7,511 nucleotides of DNA from an uncultured Actinomycetes bacterium (GTDB lineage Bacteria; Actinomycetota; Thermoleophilia; Gaiellales; F1-60-MAGs149): NCBI GenBank assembly GCA_903960645.1, contig CAJCBN010000060.1:1-7511 (forward strand). The letters are read 5' to 3'. The notes under the pieces were generated by a model, which was not told the DNA's origin, made no database searches, and saw only the letters and a list, made by a program, of their open reading frames with translations. Shown here piece by piece: positions 1 to 4,666 of this stretch (position 1 is its first letter; each line of letters starts with the position of its first letter). A program made the position numbers and the translations under genes.

Positions 1-83
1 CGAACCGGGCGCGGCGGGCCGAGGCTGTCCCCGAGGGGCTCCTCGAAGCGGTAGACCCGCATCCGCTCAGGGGGAGTGCTCAC
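1..83 (-). CDS. Unidentified protein, N-terminal fragment cut by left window edge
   Basis: An open frame runs on the minus strand from GTG at 81-83 off the left edge, giving about 27 residues that begin MSTPPERMRVYRFEEPL and continue with a Gly/Pro-rich stretch. An internal ATG at 60-62 (MRVYRFEEPL) is the alternative start. I do not recognise the family from this fragment. It is supported as a gene by its position 62 bp after the sigma-factor stop, by the lack of any competing gene, and by a good -10-like hexamer at 91-96 placed exactly 7 nt upstream of the GTG. That spacing would put the transcription start on or next to the GTG, so the mRNA may be leaderless. No convincing Shine-Dalgarno is present before the GTG. 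Confidence 0.5.
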   Translation of the reverse strand, partial: MSTPPERMRVYRFEEPLGDSLGPPRPV

Positions 84-90
84 CTCGTGG

Positions 91-114
91 ATTCTACGGC
101 CCGCGGTCGGCCCG
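91..114 (-). promoter_or_regulatory. Putative promoter of left-edge gene: -10 TAGAAT with two 7-bp direct repeats just upstream
   Basis: Read on the minus strand, TAGAAT (91-96) matches the sigma-70 -10 consensus at 5 of 6 positions and lies 7 nt before the GTG start. The -35 is weak: the best candidate is GCGACA with a long 19-bp spacer. Directly upstream of the -10 are two identical 7-bp copies of CGGGCCG (97-103 and 108-114 in window coordinates), 11 bp apart, about one helical turn. A poor -35 with helically phased direct repeats is the usual layout of an activator-dependent promoter. This is an inference, because such GC-rich repeats can also arise by chance. Confidence 0.4.
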
Positions 115-145
115 GTGTCGCGTTGGGTGATCCGGCCCCGTCGGA

Positions 146-1102
146 CTACGCGCTCAGGGCCAGATACTCGCGCAGCTCGGGGTTGGCCTTCGCCAGCGTG
201 CTCAACGCACGCCCCTCCACCTGCCGGACGCGCTCGCGGGTGCAGCCCAGTTCGGAGCTCACCTGATCGAGCGTGCGGGTACCACTGCCGTCGAGGCCGT
301 AGCGCAGCTCGACGACCTGGCGCTCCTGCTCGTGCAGCTGATCGAGCGCCTGCTGAAGCTCAGTCGAGAAGCTGCCGTCCGTGATCGCCTCGTCCGGCCG
401 CACGGCGTGCGGATCCTCGACGAGATCGGCGATGTCGGAGTCGCCGTCGCCGACGCTGACGTCGAGCGACACCGGATCCTCGACGATGTCGAGCAGCGAG
501 GCCACCTTCTTGAGACCGAGACCGGTCGCAGCGGCAAGCTCCTCCGGCGTGGCCGGGCGCCCCAGCTCCTGACGGAGCCGACGGTCGGCCTTGCGGACGC
601 GCTTGAGATTGTCGACGACGTGGACGGGCAGGCGGATCGTGCGGCCCTGATCGGCGATCGCGCGGCTGATGGCCTGTTTGATCCACCAGGTGGCGTACGT
701 CGAGAGCTTGAAGCCCTTGGTGTGATCGAACTTCTCGACCGCGCGCATGAGGCCGACGTTGCCCTCCTGAATGAGATCGAGCAGCGGCACGCCAGAGGCG
801 GCGCTGTACGGACGCGCGATCGACATCACGAGGCGCAGGTTGCGCTCGATCAGCTCCTGCTTGGCGCGCATGTCGCCGGCATCCTTGCGACGAGCCAACG
901 CGGCCTCCTCACCAGCCGTCAGCAGGCGGCCGTCGCCGATCTGGCGGACGTACGTGAAGAGCAGGTCGACCTCGGGCGTTTCGTCGAACGAGTCGTTGAT
1001 CTTCTCGGCGGCGGCCGGCGCGTCGAACACGGCATCCGGCTCGACGACGGTGAGCGTACGGGCGGTGCGCTTGGCGCGCTTGGGCTCTGCGGAGACAGTC
1101 AT
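146..1102 (-). CDS. RNA polymerase sigma-70 factor, RpoD/SigA/HrdB type (group 1 or 2)
   Basis: This 318-residue protein directs RNA polymerase to promoters with -35/-10 elements. Domains in order: a short N-tail (1-43), basic then acidic, with no long region 1.1; region 1.2 (about 44-77); region 2 (about 80-150) with the core-binding stretch around LLDLIQEGNVGLMRAVEKFD and the -10-recognition helix YATWWIKQAISRAI (136-149); region 3 (about 150-230); region 4 (about 245-310) with the -35 helix-turn-helix TLDQVSSELGCTRERVRQVE. The C-terminus departs from the usual primary-sigma ending. The start was set at ATG 1100-1102. The frame stays open upstream to 1420, but that extension runs antiphase through the LysM gene and has no sigma-like content. 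The product could be the housekeeping sigma or an HrdB-like paralogue; the short N-terminus prevents a firm choice. The leader holds a structured element (1112-1158). Confidence 0.93.
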   Translation of the reverse strand: MTVSAEPKRAKRTARTLTVVEPDAVFDAPAAAEKINDSFDETPEVDLLFTYVRQIGDGRLLTAGEEAALARRKDAGDMRAKQELIERNLRLVMSIARPYSAASGVPLLDLIQEGNVGLMRAVEKFDHTKGFKLSTYATWWIKQAISRAIADQGRTIRLPVHVVDNLKRVRKADRRLRQELGRPATPEELAAATGLGLKKVASLLDIVEDPVSLDVSVGDGDSDIADLVEDPHAVRPDEAITDGSFSTELQQALDQLHEQERQVVELRYGLDGSGTRTLDQVSSELGCTRERVRQVEGRALSTLAKANPELREYLALSA

Positions 1103-1111
1103 GATGCTTAG

Positions 1112-1158
1112 AGGATTCCCCGTCCCCCGCCCCACCGCTACCCCGCGTTGGGAATCCT
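1112..1158 (-). promoter_or_regulatory. Structured leader of the sigma gene: 9-bp inverted repeat enclosing a G-quadruplex motif
   Basis: In the sigma-gene leader (minus strand) a perfect 9-bp inverted repeat is formed by AGGATTCCC (1150-1158) and GGGAATCCT (1112-1120), separated by 29 nt. The second arm ends 9 nt before the ATG, where a ribosome would bind. The loop plus the edge of that arm carries four G-tracts on the mRNA strand: 1141-1144 (4 G), 1130-1133 (4 G), 1124-1128 (5 G) and 1118-1121 (4 G), with connecting loops of 7, 1 and 2 nt. This satisfies the strict quadruplex pattern with four-G tracts. The last tract is shared by the quadruplex and the stem, so the two folds should exclude each other. 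No classical Shine-Dalgarno is seen. A regulatory role is inferred. Confidence 0.45.
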
Positions 1159-1247
1159 GCCGGAGTCCTAACGAATTGCCCATATTCGGGGCTGCAATCC
1201 GGCTTGAGCGCAACACAACGCCAACATTCACGTTGGTCGCCGTGGGT

Positions 1248-1517
1248 TCAGGAGACCGGCAGGAGCAGCGTCTGGCCGGCCTGGATCGTGGAGCCCTGCA
1301 GGTGGTTGAGCTCCTTGATCCCCCCCACCGTCTCGCGCGGATCGCCGCCGCTGATCGCCTCGGCGATCGACCACAGCGAGTCGCCCGGCTGGACGATGTA
1401 GGCCTGCGGTTCCTGACCACCCTGGCTCTCTGGGGCGGTACGCAGGCCGATCACGAGGACGAGGGACAGGATGGCGAGCAGGAGGCCCACCGAGCGGAGT
1501 ATGCGGATGTCGAACAT
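1248..1517 (-). CDS. LexA-controlled membrane-anchored LysM protein, probable SOS cell-division inhibitor (YneA/ChiZ/DivS-like)
   Basis: This 89-residue protein has a short N-terminus (MFDIRILRS), one hydrophobic helix (about 10-25), a short linker, and a single LysM peptidoglycan-binding domain (about 40-87) starting YIVQPGDSLWSIAEAI and ending with GQTLLLP. The predicted topology is N-in with the LysM outside at the cell wall. Size, order of parts and two LexA boxes at the promoter match the SOS division inhibitors: YneA of Bacillus, ChiZ (Rv2719c) of Mycobacterium and DivS of Corynebacterium, which block septation during DNA damage. These are usually found beside lexA; lexA is not in this window. 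The ATG at 1515-1517 is the earliest possible start because an in-frame TAA lies 12 nt upstream. It sits inside a LexA box, with no room for a Shine-Dalgarno, so the mRNA is probably leaderless. The function is inferred from architecture, because LysM proteins have many roles. Confidence 0.88.
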   Translation of the reverse strand: MFDIRILRSVGLLLAILSLVLVIGLRTAPESQGGQEPQAYIVQPGDSLWSIAEAISGGDPRETVGGIKELNHLQGSTIQAGQTLLLPVS

Positions 1518-1524
1518 ATGTTCG
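1511..1524 (-). promoter_or_regulatory. LexA (SOS) box 1, overlapping the LysM start codon
   Basis: CGAACATATGTTCG is a perfect 14-bp palindrome matching the Gram-positive/actinobacterial LexA operator (CGAAC-N4-GTTCG). It covers the predicted transcription start and the first 7 nt of the LysM coding sequence (ATG TTC G), so the operator is partly coding. LexA bound here would block initiation or promoter clearance. Confidence 0.9.
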
Positions 1525-1526
1525 GT

Positions 1527-1555
1527 ACGTTAGGCCGAACAGATGTTCGCGTCAA
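1527..1555 (-). promoter_or_regulatory. SOS promoter of the LysM gene (-35 TTGACG, 17-bp spacer, -10 TAACGT)
   Basis: Read on the minus strand, TTGACG (1550-1555) matches the -35 consensus at 5 of 6 positions. It is followed by exactly 17 bp and then TAACGT (1527-1532), a fair -10. The start codon ATG begins 9 nt after the -10, so the 5' leader would be only zero to a few nucleotides. LexA box 2 fills the spacer and box 1 lies just downstream of the -10, which supports this hexamer assignment. Confidence 0.72.
1536..1549 (-). promoter_or_regulatory. LexA (SOS) box 2, inside the promoter spacer
   Basis: CGAACAGATGTTCG (plus-strand reading) matches the CGAAC-N4-GTTCG LexA operator, with one asymmetry at its centre. 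It lies wholly within the 17-bp spacer between the -35 and -10 hexamers. It is 25 bp centre to centre from box 1, so two LexA dimers could bind side by side and exclude RNA polymerase. Confidence 0.88.
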
Positions 1556-1577
1556 GCGCTACGCGGTAACGATTGCG

Positions 1578-2630
1578 TCACAGCGCGTCGACGGCCGCCA
1601 GCACCGCGTCCAACAGGCGGTCCGGGCCGTAGCGCACGACGTCGTCGGCCACCAGCCCCGTCTCCGCCTCGGCGCTCGCAATCGCCTGCCGGGCACCCGC
1701 GTCGTCGAGGTGCTTCGTGTTGAGCGCGATCGCTGCGACCGCCGCCGGGCGCACGGCGCTGGCGGACAGCTCGTACAGGGCGACGACGTCGCGCAGTGGC
1801 GGAATCGGACGCGAGGGGTAGTCGTCGTTGTGGGTCTGGCCTGCGAGATGCTGCAGCACGAGGACGTCCGGCTGCGAGCCGTGCAGGAGACCCTGCGTGA
1901 CGGCGCTGTAGCCCGGGTGCAGGAGCGAGCCCTGTCCCTCGAGGAACAGCAGGTCGCCACGCTCGGCGCCCTGGTCGATCAGCGACTCGGCAGCGCCGTT
2001 GACGTAGTCGGCGATGACGTGGTCGACGGCGATCCCCCACCCCGTGATCGCGATGCCGGTCTGGCCGGTAGCGACGAAGACGCCCTTGCGACCGCGGGCG
2101 CAGGCGCCGTCGGTGAGCTCGAGCGCCGTCGACATCTTGCCGATCGCGCAGTCTGTGCCCACCGTGTGCACGACGCGGATGCCGGCTGGACGCGAGAGGT
2201 CGGCGCGCGGGATGGTGAGTCCCTTGGGCGATGTCCGCAGGTCACGCAGCTGCACGCCATGCTGCGCCGCGGCCGCCACGAGCGCCGGATCGTCATTGAG
2301 GAGCGTATGCAGGCCGGCCTCGACGTCCATGCCAAGTTCCATGGCGCGCAGCAGCTGCAGCTTCCAGGCGTCTGTCAGCTTGCCGCCGGCCGGTGCCACG
2401 CCGATCAGGGCACAGGTGGCACCGAGCGCATGGGCAGCATCGACGTCGGCGACGATCGGGACGTCGCGGCGTGCGAACGGCACCACCTCCGTGCTCGTGC
2501 GCCCCGCCTGCGTGCTGTCGACCACGCAAACGATGTCGCGGGCCCCGCCGAAGCGGAGCACGCCGTGTCCCGTCTTCGCGTCCGACTCGGCCCAGAGGCC
2601 CTCGGCCAGGATCGCCACCTGCTCGCTCAT
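1578..2630 (-). CDS. dgcN: DUF1611 family protein, probable D-glutamate N-acetyltransferase (DgcN-like)
   Basis: This 350-residue protein follows the DUF1611 pattern throughout. It has an N-terminal Rossmann-like part with AILAEGLWAESDAKTGHG (6-23) and IVCVVDSTQAGR (33-44), then a P-loop-like C-terminal domain with VGTDCAIGKMSTALEL (157-172), FVATGQTGIAITGWGI (185-200) and LEGQGSLLHPGYSAVTQG (230-247). In marine bacteria and archaea a DUF1611 protein, DgcN, acetylates D-glutamate using acetyl-CoA and works with the racemase DgcA encoded beside it. Here the partner lies immediately upstream with an ATGA 4-bp overlap, so translation is probably coupled. A GGAG Shine-Dalgarno lies 5 nt before the ATG. 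The family match is firm; the substrate is taken from the gene pairing and remains an inference. A nucleotide-dependent kinase or ligase role cannot be excluded from the P-loop alone. Confidence 0.85.
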   Translation of the reverse strand: MSEQVAILAEGLWAESDAKTGHGVLRFGGARDIVCVVDSTQAGRTSTEVVPFARRDVPIVADVDAAHALGATCALIGVAPAGGKLTDAWKLQLLRAMELGMDVEAGLHTLLNDDPALVAAAAQHGVQLRDLRTSPKGLTIPRADLSRPAGIRVVHTVGTDCAIGKMSTALELTDGACARGRKGVFVATGQTGIAITGWGIAVDHVIADYVNGAAESLIDQGAERGDLLFLEGQGSLLHPGYSAVTQGLLHGSQPDVLVLQHLAGQTHNDDYPSRPIPPLRDVVALYELSASAVRPAAVAAIALNTKHLDDAGARQAIASAEAETGLVADDVVRYGPDRLLDAVLAAVDAL

Positions 2631-3637
2631 ACCGTCTCCACTCCGATTCCCGGTCCGTTCGAGACCGTCACGACGCCGTCGACGAACCCGAGGCCGCGGA
2701 ACGGCCCGTCGTCGATCAGCAGATGCCCGTCGAGGTCGACATGGTCGCAGAGCGACGCGATCTGCGCCCCCTGCCCGATGCCGAGCTCCGATTCGATCAT
2801 GCAGCCGATCATCACGGCGAGGCCGTGGGCGCGGGCTGCCCGCGCGAGTGAGAAGCCGCCGCGGATGCCGCCCGTCTTCGACAGCTTGATGTTGACGCCG
2901 TCACCCAGCAGCGCGCACAGCGGCACGTCACGGGCCTCCTGCGCAGACTCGTCGAGGATCACGGGGAGGCGCTGATCGAGCTCGCGGTAGGCGCGGTAGG
3001 CGTCGACGTCCTCGCGATGGAAGGGCTGCTCCACGAACTCGATGCCGAGCCGCACGAGGTCGGGCGTGATCGCCCGCGCGATATCGATGTCCCAGCCCTC
3101 GTTGCCGTCGATGCGGATGGGGCCGGCAAAGCCGGCGCGGACCGCTTCGAGACGCTCGAGATCAGAGGCGCCTCCGACCTTCACCTTCAGCACCCGATAG
3201 TCCTGGGCGCGGCGCACCTTGTCGGCCGTGCCCTCGACGGTGTCGATGCCGATCGTGAACGAGGTCGGCGGGCTGGTCGGCTCGAGACCGAGCAGACGCC
3301 AGGTGGGCTGACCGAGCCGCTTGCCGATCCAGTCGTGCAGCGCACCGTCGATCGCCATACGCGTGCCGCCCATCAACCCCTCGGAGTGCAGGCGCCGCAG
3401 GATCGCCTCGAGCGCGAAGGGATCGTCGCCGAGCAGCGCGGCCCCGACACCGCCCACCTCGGCCAGCATGGCCTCGGTCGTCTCGCCGTGGTAGTCAACC
3501 GGCGCACCCTCGCCGACGCCGACGAGTCCGTCGTGCTCCAGCTCGACGATCAGCACTGGCTCGTGCGTCGAGACGCCTCGGGCGATCTCGAACGGCTCGT
3601 GCAGGGTCAGGTTCTCGATGCGGGCGCGGATCTCCAT
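2627..3637 (-). CDS. dgcA: Enolase-superfamily dipeptide epimerase / N-acetyl-D-glutamate racemase (DgcA-like)
   Basis: This 336-residue protein is full length for the muconate-lactonizing subgroup of the enolase superfamily. It has an N-terminal capping domain (1-120) and a (beta/alpha)8 barrel (about 125-325). Visible active-site residues: the KxK base pair at K151 and K153 (VLKVKVGG); metal ligands D177 (RIDGNEGW), E203 (FVEQP) and D229 (ILDES); and the opposite-face lysine in VNIKLSKTGG (K251, with K254). GCMIESELGIG (278-288) is typical of L-Ala-D/L-Glu epimerases. It would be annotated as a dipeptide epimerase acting on cell-wall peptides. Coupling to the DUF1611 gene argues instead for N-acetyl-D-glutamate racemase (DgcA), converting N-acetyl-D-Glu to N-acetyl-L-Glu. 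The ATG at 3635-3637 has no Shine-Dalgarno, and a -10-like hexamer sits 6 nt upstream, so the mRNA is probably leaderless. Confidence 0.9.
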   Translation of the reverse strand: MEIRARIENLTLHEPFEIARGVSTHEPVLIVELEHDGLVGVGEGAPVDYHGETTEAMLAEVGGVGAALLGDDPFALEAILRRLHSEGLMGGTRMAIDGALHDWIGKRLGQPTWRLLGLEPTSPPTSFTIGIDTVEGTADKVRRAQDYRVLKVKVGGASDLERLEAVRAGFAGPIRIDGNEGWDIDIARAITPDLVRLGIEFVEQPFHREDVDAYRAYRELDQRLPVILDESAQEARDVPLCALLGDGVNIKLSKTGGIRGGFSLARAARAHGLAVMIGCMIESELGIGQGAQIASLCDHVDLDGHLLIDDGPFRGLGFVDGVVTVSNGPGIGVETV

Positions 3638-3643
3638 GGCGGA

Positions 3644-3649
3644 AATCTA
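3644..3649 (-). promoter_or_regulatory. Putative -10 element of the dgcA-dgcN unit
   Basis: TAGATT (minus strand) matches the -10 consensus at 4 of 6 positions and lies 6 nt before the dgcA-like ATG. No good -35 is visible. A 10-bp perfect palindrome, GCCGATCGGC (3657-3666), lies just upstream, between the -10 and the -35 position, where an operator could sit. The intergenic region is only 55 bp and is shared with the divergent tRNA promoter. Confidence 0.35.
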
Positions 3650-3676
3650 CGTCACGGCCGATCGGCAGGCGTCCGC

Positions 3677-3682
3677 TATCCT
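3677..3682 (+). promoter_or_regulatory. Putative -10 element of the tRNA-Arg gene
   Basis: TATCCT on the plus strand matches the -10 consensus at 4 of 6 positions and lies 10 nt before the first base of the tRNA, a normal distance for a short 5' leader. No clear -35 can be assigned at 16-19 bp. The call rests mainly on position. Confidence 0.3.
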
Positions 3683-3692
3683 CCTCGACGCC

Positions 3693-3765
3693 GCCCCCGT
3701 AGCTCAGTGGATAGAGCACAGCCCTCCGAAGGCTGGGGTCAGACGTTCAAATCGTCTCGGGGGCA
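3693..3765 (+). tRNA. tRNA-Arg (anticodon CCG)
   Basis: The full cloverleaf can be folded by eye. The acceptor stem is GCCCCCG (3693-3699) with CGGGGGC (3758-3764). The D arm is GCTC/GAGC around AGTGGATA. The anticodon stem is CAGCC/GGCTG (3719-3723 / 3731-3735) with loop CTCCGAA. The variable loop is GGGTC. The T arm is AGACG/CGTCT around TTCAAAT. Anticodon CCG (3726-3728) reads the arginine codon CGG, which is common in a GC-rich genome. The A in the D-loop GGATA and the discriminator A (3765) fit arginine identity. No CCA is encoded (CTG follows), so the CCA-adding enzyme must supply it. No attachment-site duplication or integrase is visible nearby. Confidence 0.96.
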
Positions 3766-3811
3766 CTGCTGCTGCTGGCGGCCCTTGTCGGCGGGCGATC
3801 GCTGGCGCTAC

Positions 3812-4654
3812 TCAGCGGCGCGGCGTGCGCGCCAGCGGGTGCCCGAGCAGGTGCATGCTCGCCAGCCCGCGCCACGGCGCGTACGGCGCCAGCATGGCCT
3901 CGGTGTCCGCCACGGTGGCGTCACGCCCCAGCTGCGCCGAGGCCAGTCGCATCAGACCGAGGTCACCGATCAATCCGTAGTCCTCCCAGCCGTAGCCGTG
4001 CAGGCCGATCACGCCGATCGTCCACGGACCGATCTGGCTCTCCCGGGCTAGGCGCGCGGCGACGCGCTCGGGCTCGTGATCGCGCAGGCGCTCGAGGTCC
4101 ACGCTGCGCAGCAGTCGCGCCAGGGCATCGGCGCGCCGCTGGGCGAGCCCGCAGGCGACGAGGCGGGCCGTTCCGAGCGCGAGCAGCTGCGCGGCGGTGG
4201 GCGACGCCACCAGCGCATCCGCCGCTGGCGGCGGCACGGCGAGGCGGATGATCCGGCGCTCGATCTGCTGCGCCTCGCGGAAGGTGATTAGCTGCCCGGC
4301 GAAGGCGCGCAGCGCCGCGTGGGCGATCGTCCCGGTGCGTAGTGCGCGCAGTCCTGGACCCCGCCGCAGGAGGGGCGCGAGCAAGGGGTCCGCCCGGGCG
4401 ATCGCGATGAACCCGTCGATCGGCGCGTCACACCCCAACCGGTGGCGCAACTCCGGCTCCGCCGCCGCGGCGTCCGCGGCCTGCAGGCGAACCCGGAGTC
4501 GCCCGTCGGGCGACTGGCGAACGTGGGCCTGCGCACCGTCGCGCAGGCCGAACACCACCGTCGCCCCGTCGAGCCGTTGCGTGATCCCGTCACCGCCGCG
4601 GGCCGAGCGCACGAGGTCGTAGGGCGCGGTCGGCTCGATCTCCAGCTCGGACAC
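3812..4654 (-). CDS. DNA-3-methyladenine glycosylase II-like base-excision enzyme (AlkA, HhH-GPD superfamily)
   Basis: This 280-residue protein probably removes alkylated bases from DNA as the first step of base-excision repair. An N-terminal part (1-75) with AlkA_N-like beta character precedes an all-helical HhH-GPD domain (about 80-280). Visible landmarks: ALRAFAGQLITFREAQQIERRI (114-135, Q121 at the usual AlkA glutamine), the helix-hairpin-helix SQIGPWTIGVIGL (206-218), and the catalytic aspartate D231 in GLIGDLGLMRL, aligned with the Asp238 region of E. coli AlkA. There are no iron-sulfur cysteines as in Nth/MutY. Start is GTG 4652-4654; in-frame stops immediately upstream (TGA, TAG) exclude a longer protein. 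It follows the kinase-like gene by 12 bp in the same direction. The substrate range cannot be read from sequence. Confidence 0.85.
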   Translation of the reverse strand: MSELEIEPTAPYDLVRSARGGDGITQRLDGATVVFGLRDGAQAHVRQSPDGRLRVRLQAADAAAAEPELRHRLGCDAPIDGFIAIARADPLLAPLLRRGPGLRALRTGTIAHAALRAFAGQLITFREAQQIERRIIRLAVPPPAADALVASPTAAQLLALGTARLVACGLAQRRADALARLLRSVDLERLRDHEPERVAARLARESQIGPWTIGVIGLHGYGWEDYGLIGDLGLMRLASAQLGRDATVADTEAMLAPYAPWRGLASMHLLGHPLARTPRR

Positions 4655-4666
4655 ACGGCGACGCTA

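Noticed and set aside
984..998. Further LexA-like site (CGAACGAGTCGTT) inside the sigma gene
   Set aside because: The spacing between half-sites is wrong (GAAC and GTT are offset) and it lies within coding sequence.
1221..1236. Hairpin CCAAC-N6-GTTGG just after the LysM stop as an intrinsic terminator
   Set aside because: The stem is only 5 bp, the loop is 6 nt and no T-tract follows; it is too weak to call.
1103..1420. N-terminal extension of the sigma factor (106 extra codons)
   Set aside because: The extra part is read out of frame through the LysM gene, is Arg/Ser-rich and unlike any sigma region; the ATG at 1100-1102 gives a complete sigma protein.
771..2975. A 734-codon open frame on the plus strand antisense to sigma, LysM, dgcN and dgcA-like genes
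   Set aside because: It crosses four well-supported genes, its translation is Arg/Ala/Asp-rich with no recognisable domain, and long antisense frames are expected in very GC-rich coding DNA.
3766..3811. Terminator or attachment site between the tRNA-Arg and the convergent glycosylase gene
   Set aside because: Only a four-unit CTG run (3766-3777) and a 4-bp stem are visible; no T-tract, no duplicated tRNA end and no integrase.
3017..4051. A 344-codon plus-strand frame across the dgcA-like gene, the tRNA and the glycosylase
   Set aside because: It contains a complete tRNA gene and lies antisense to two conserved genes; no domain is recognisable.
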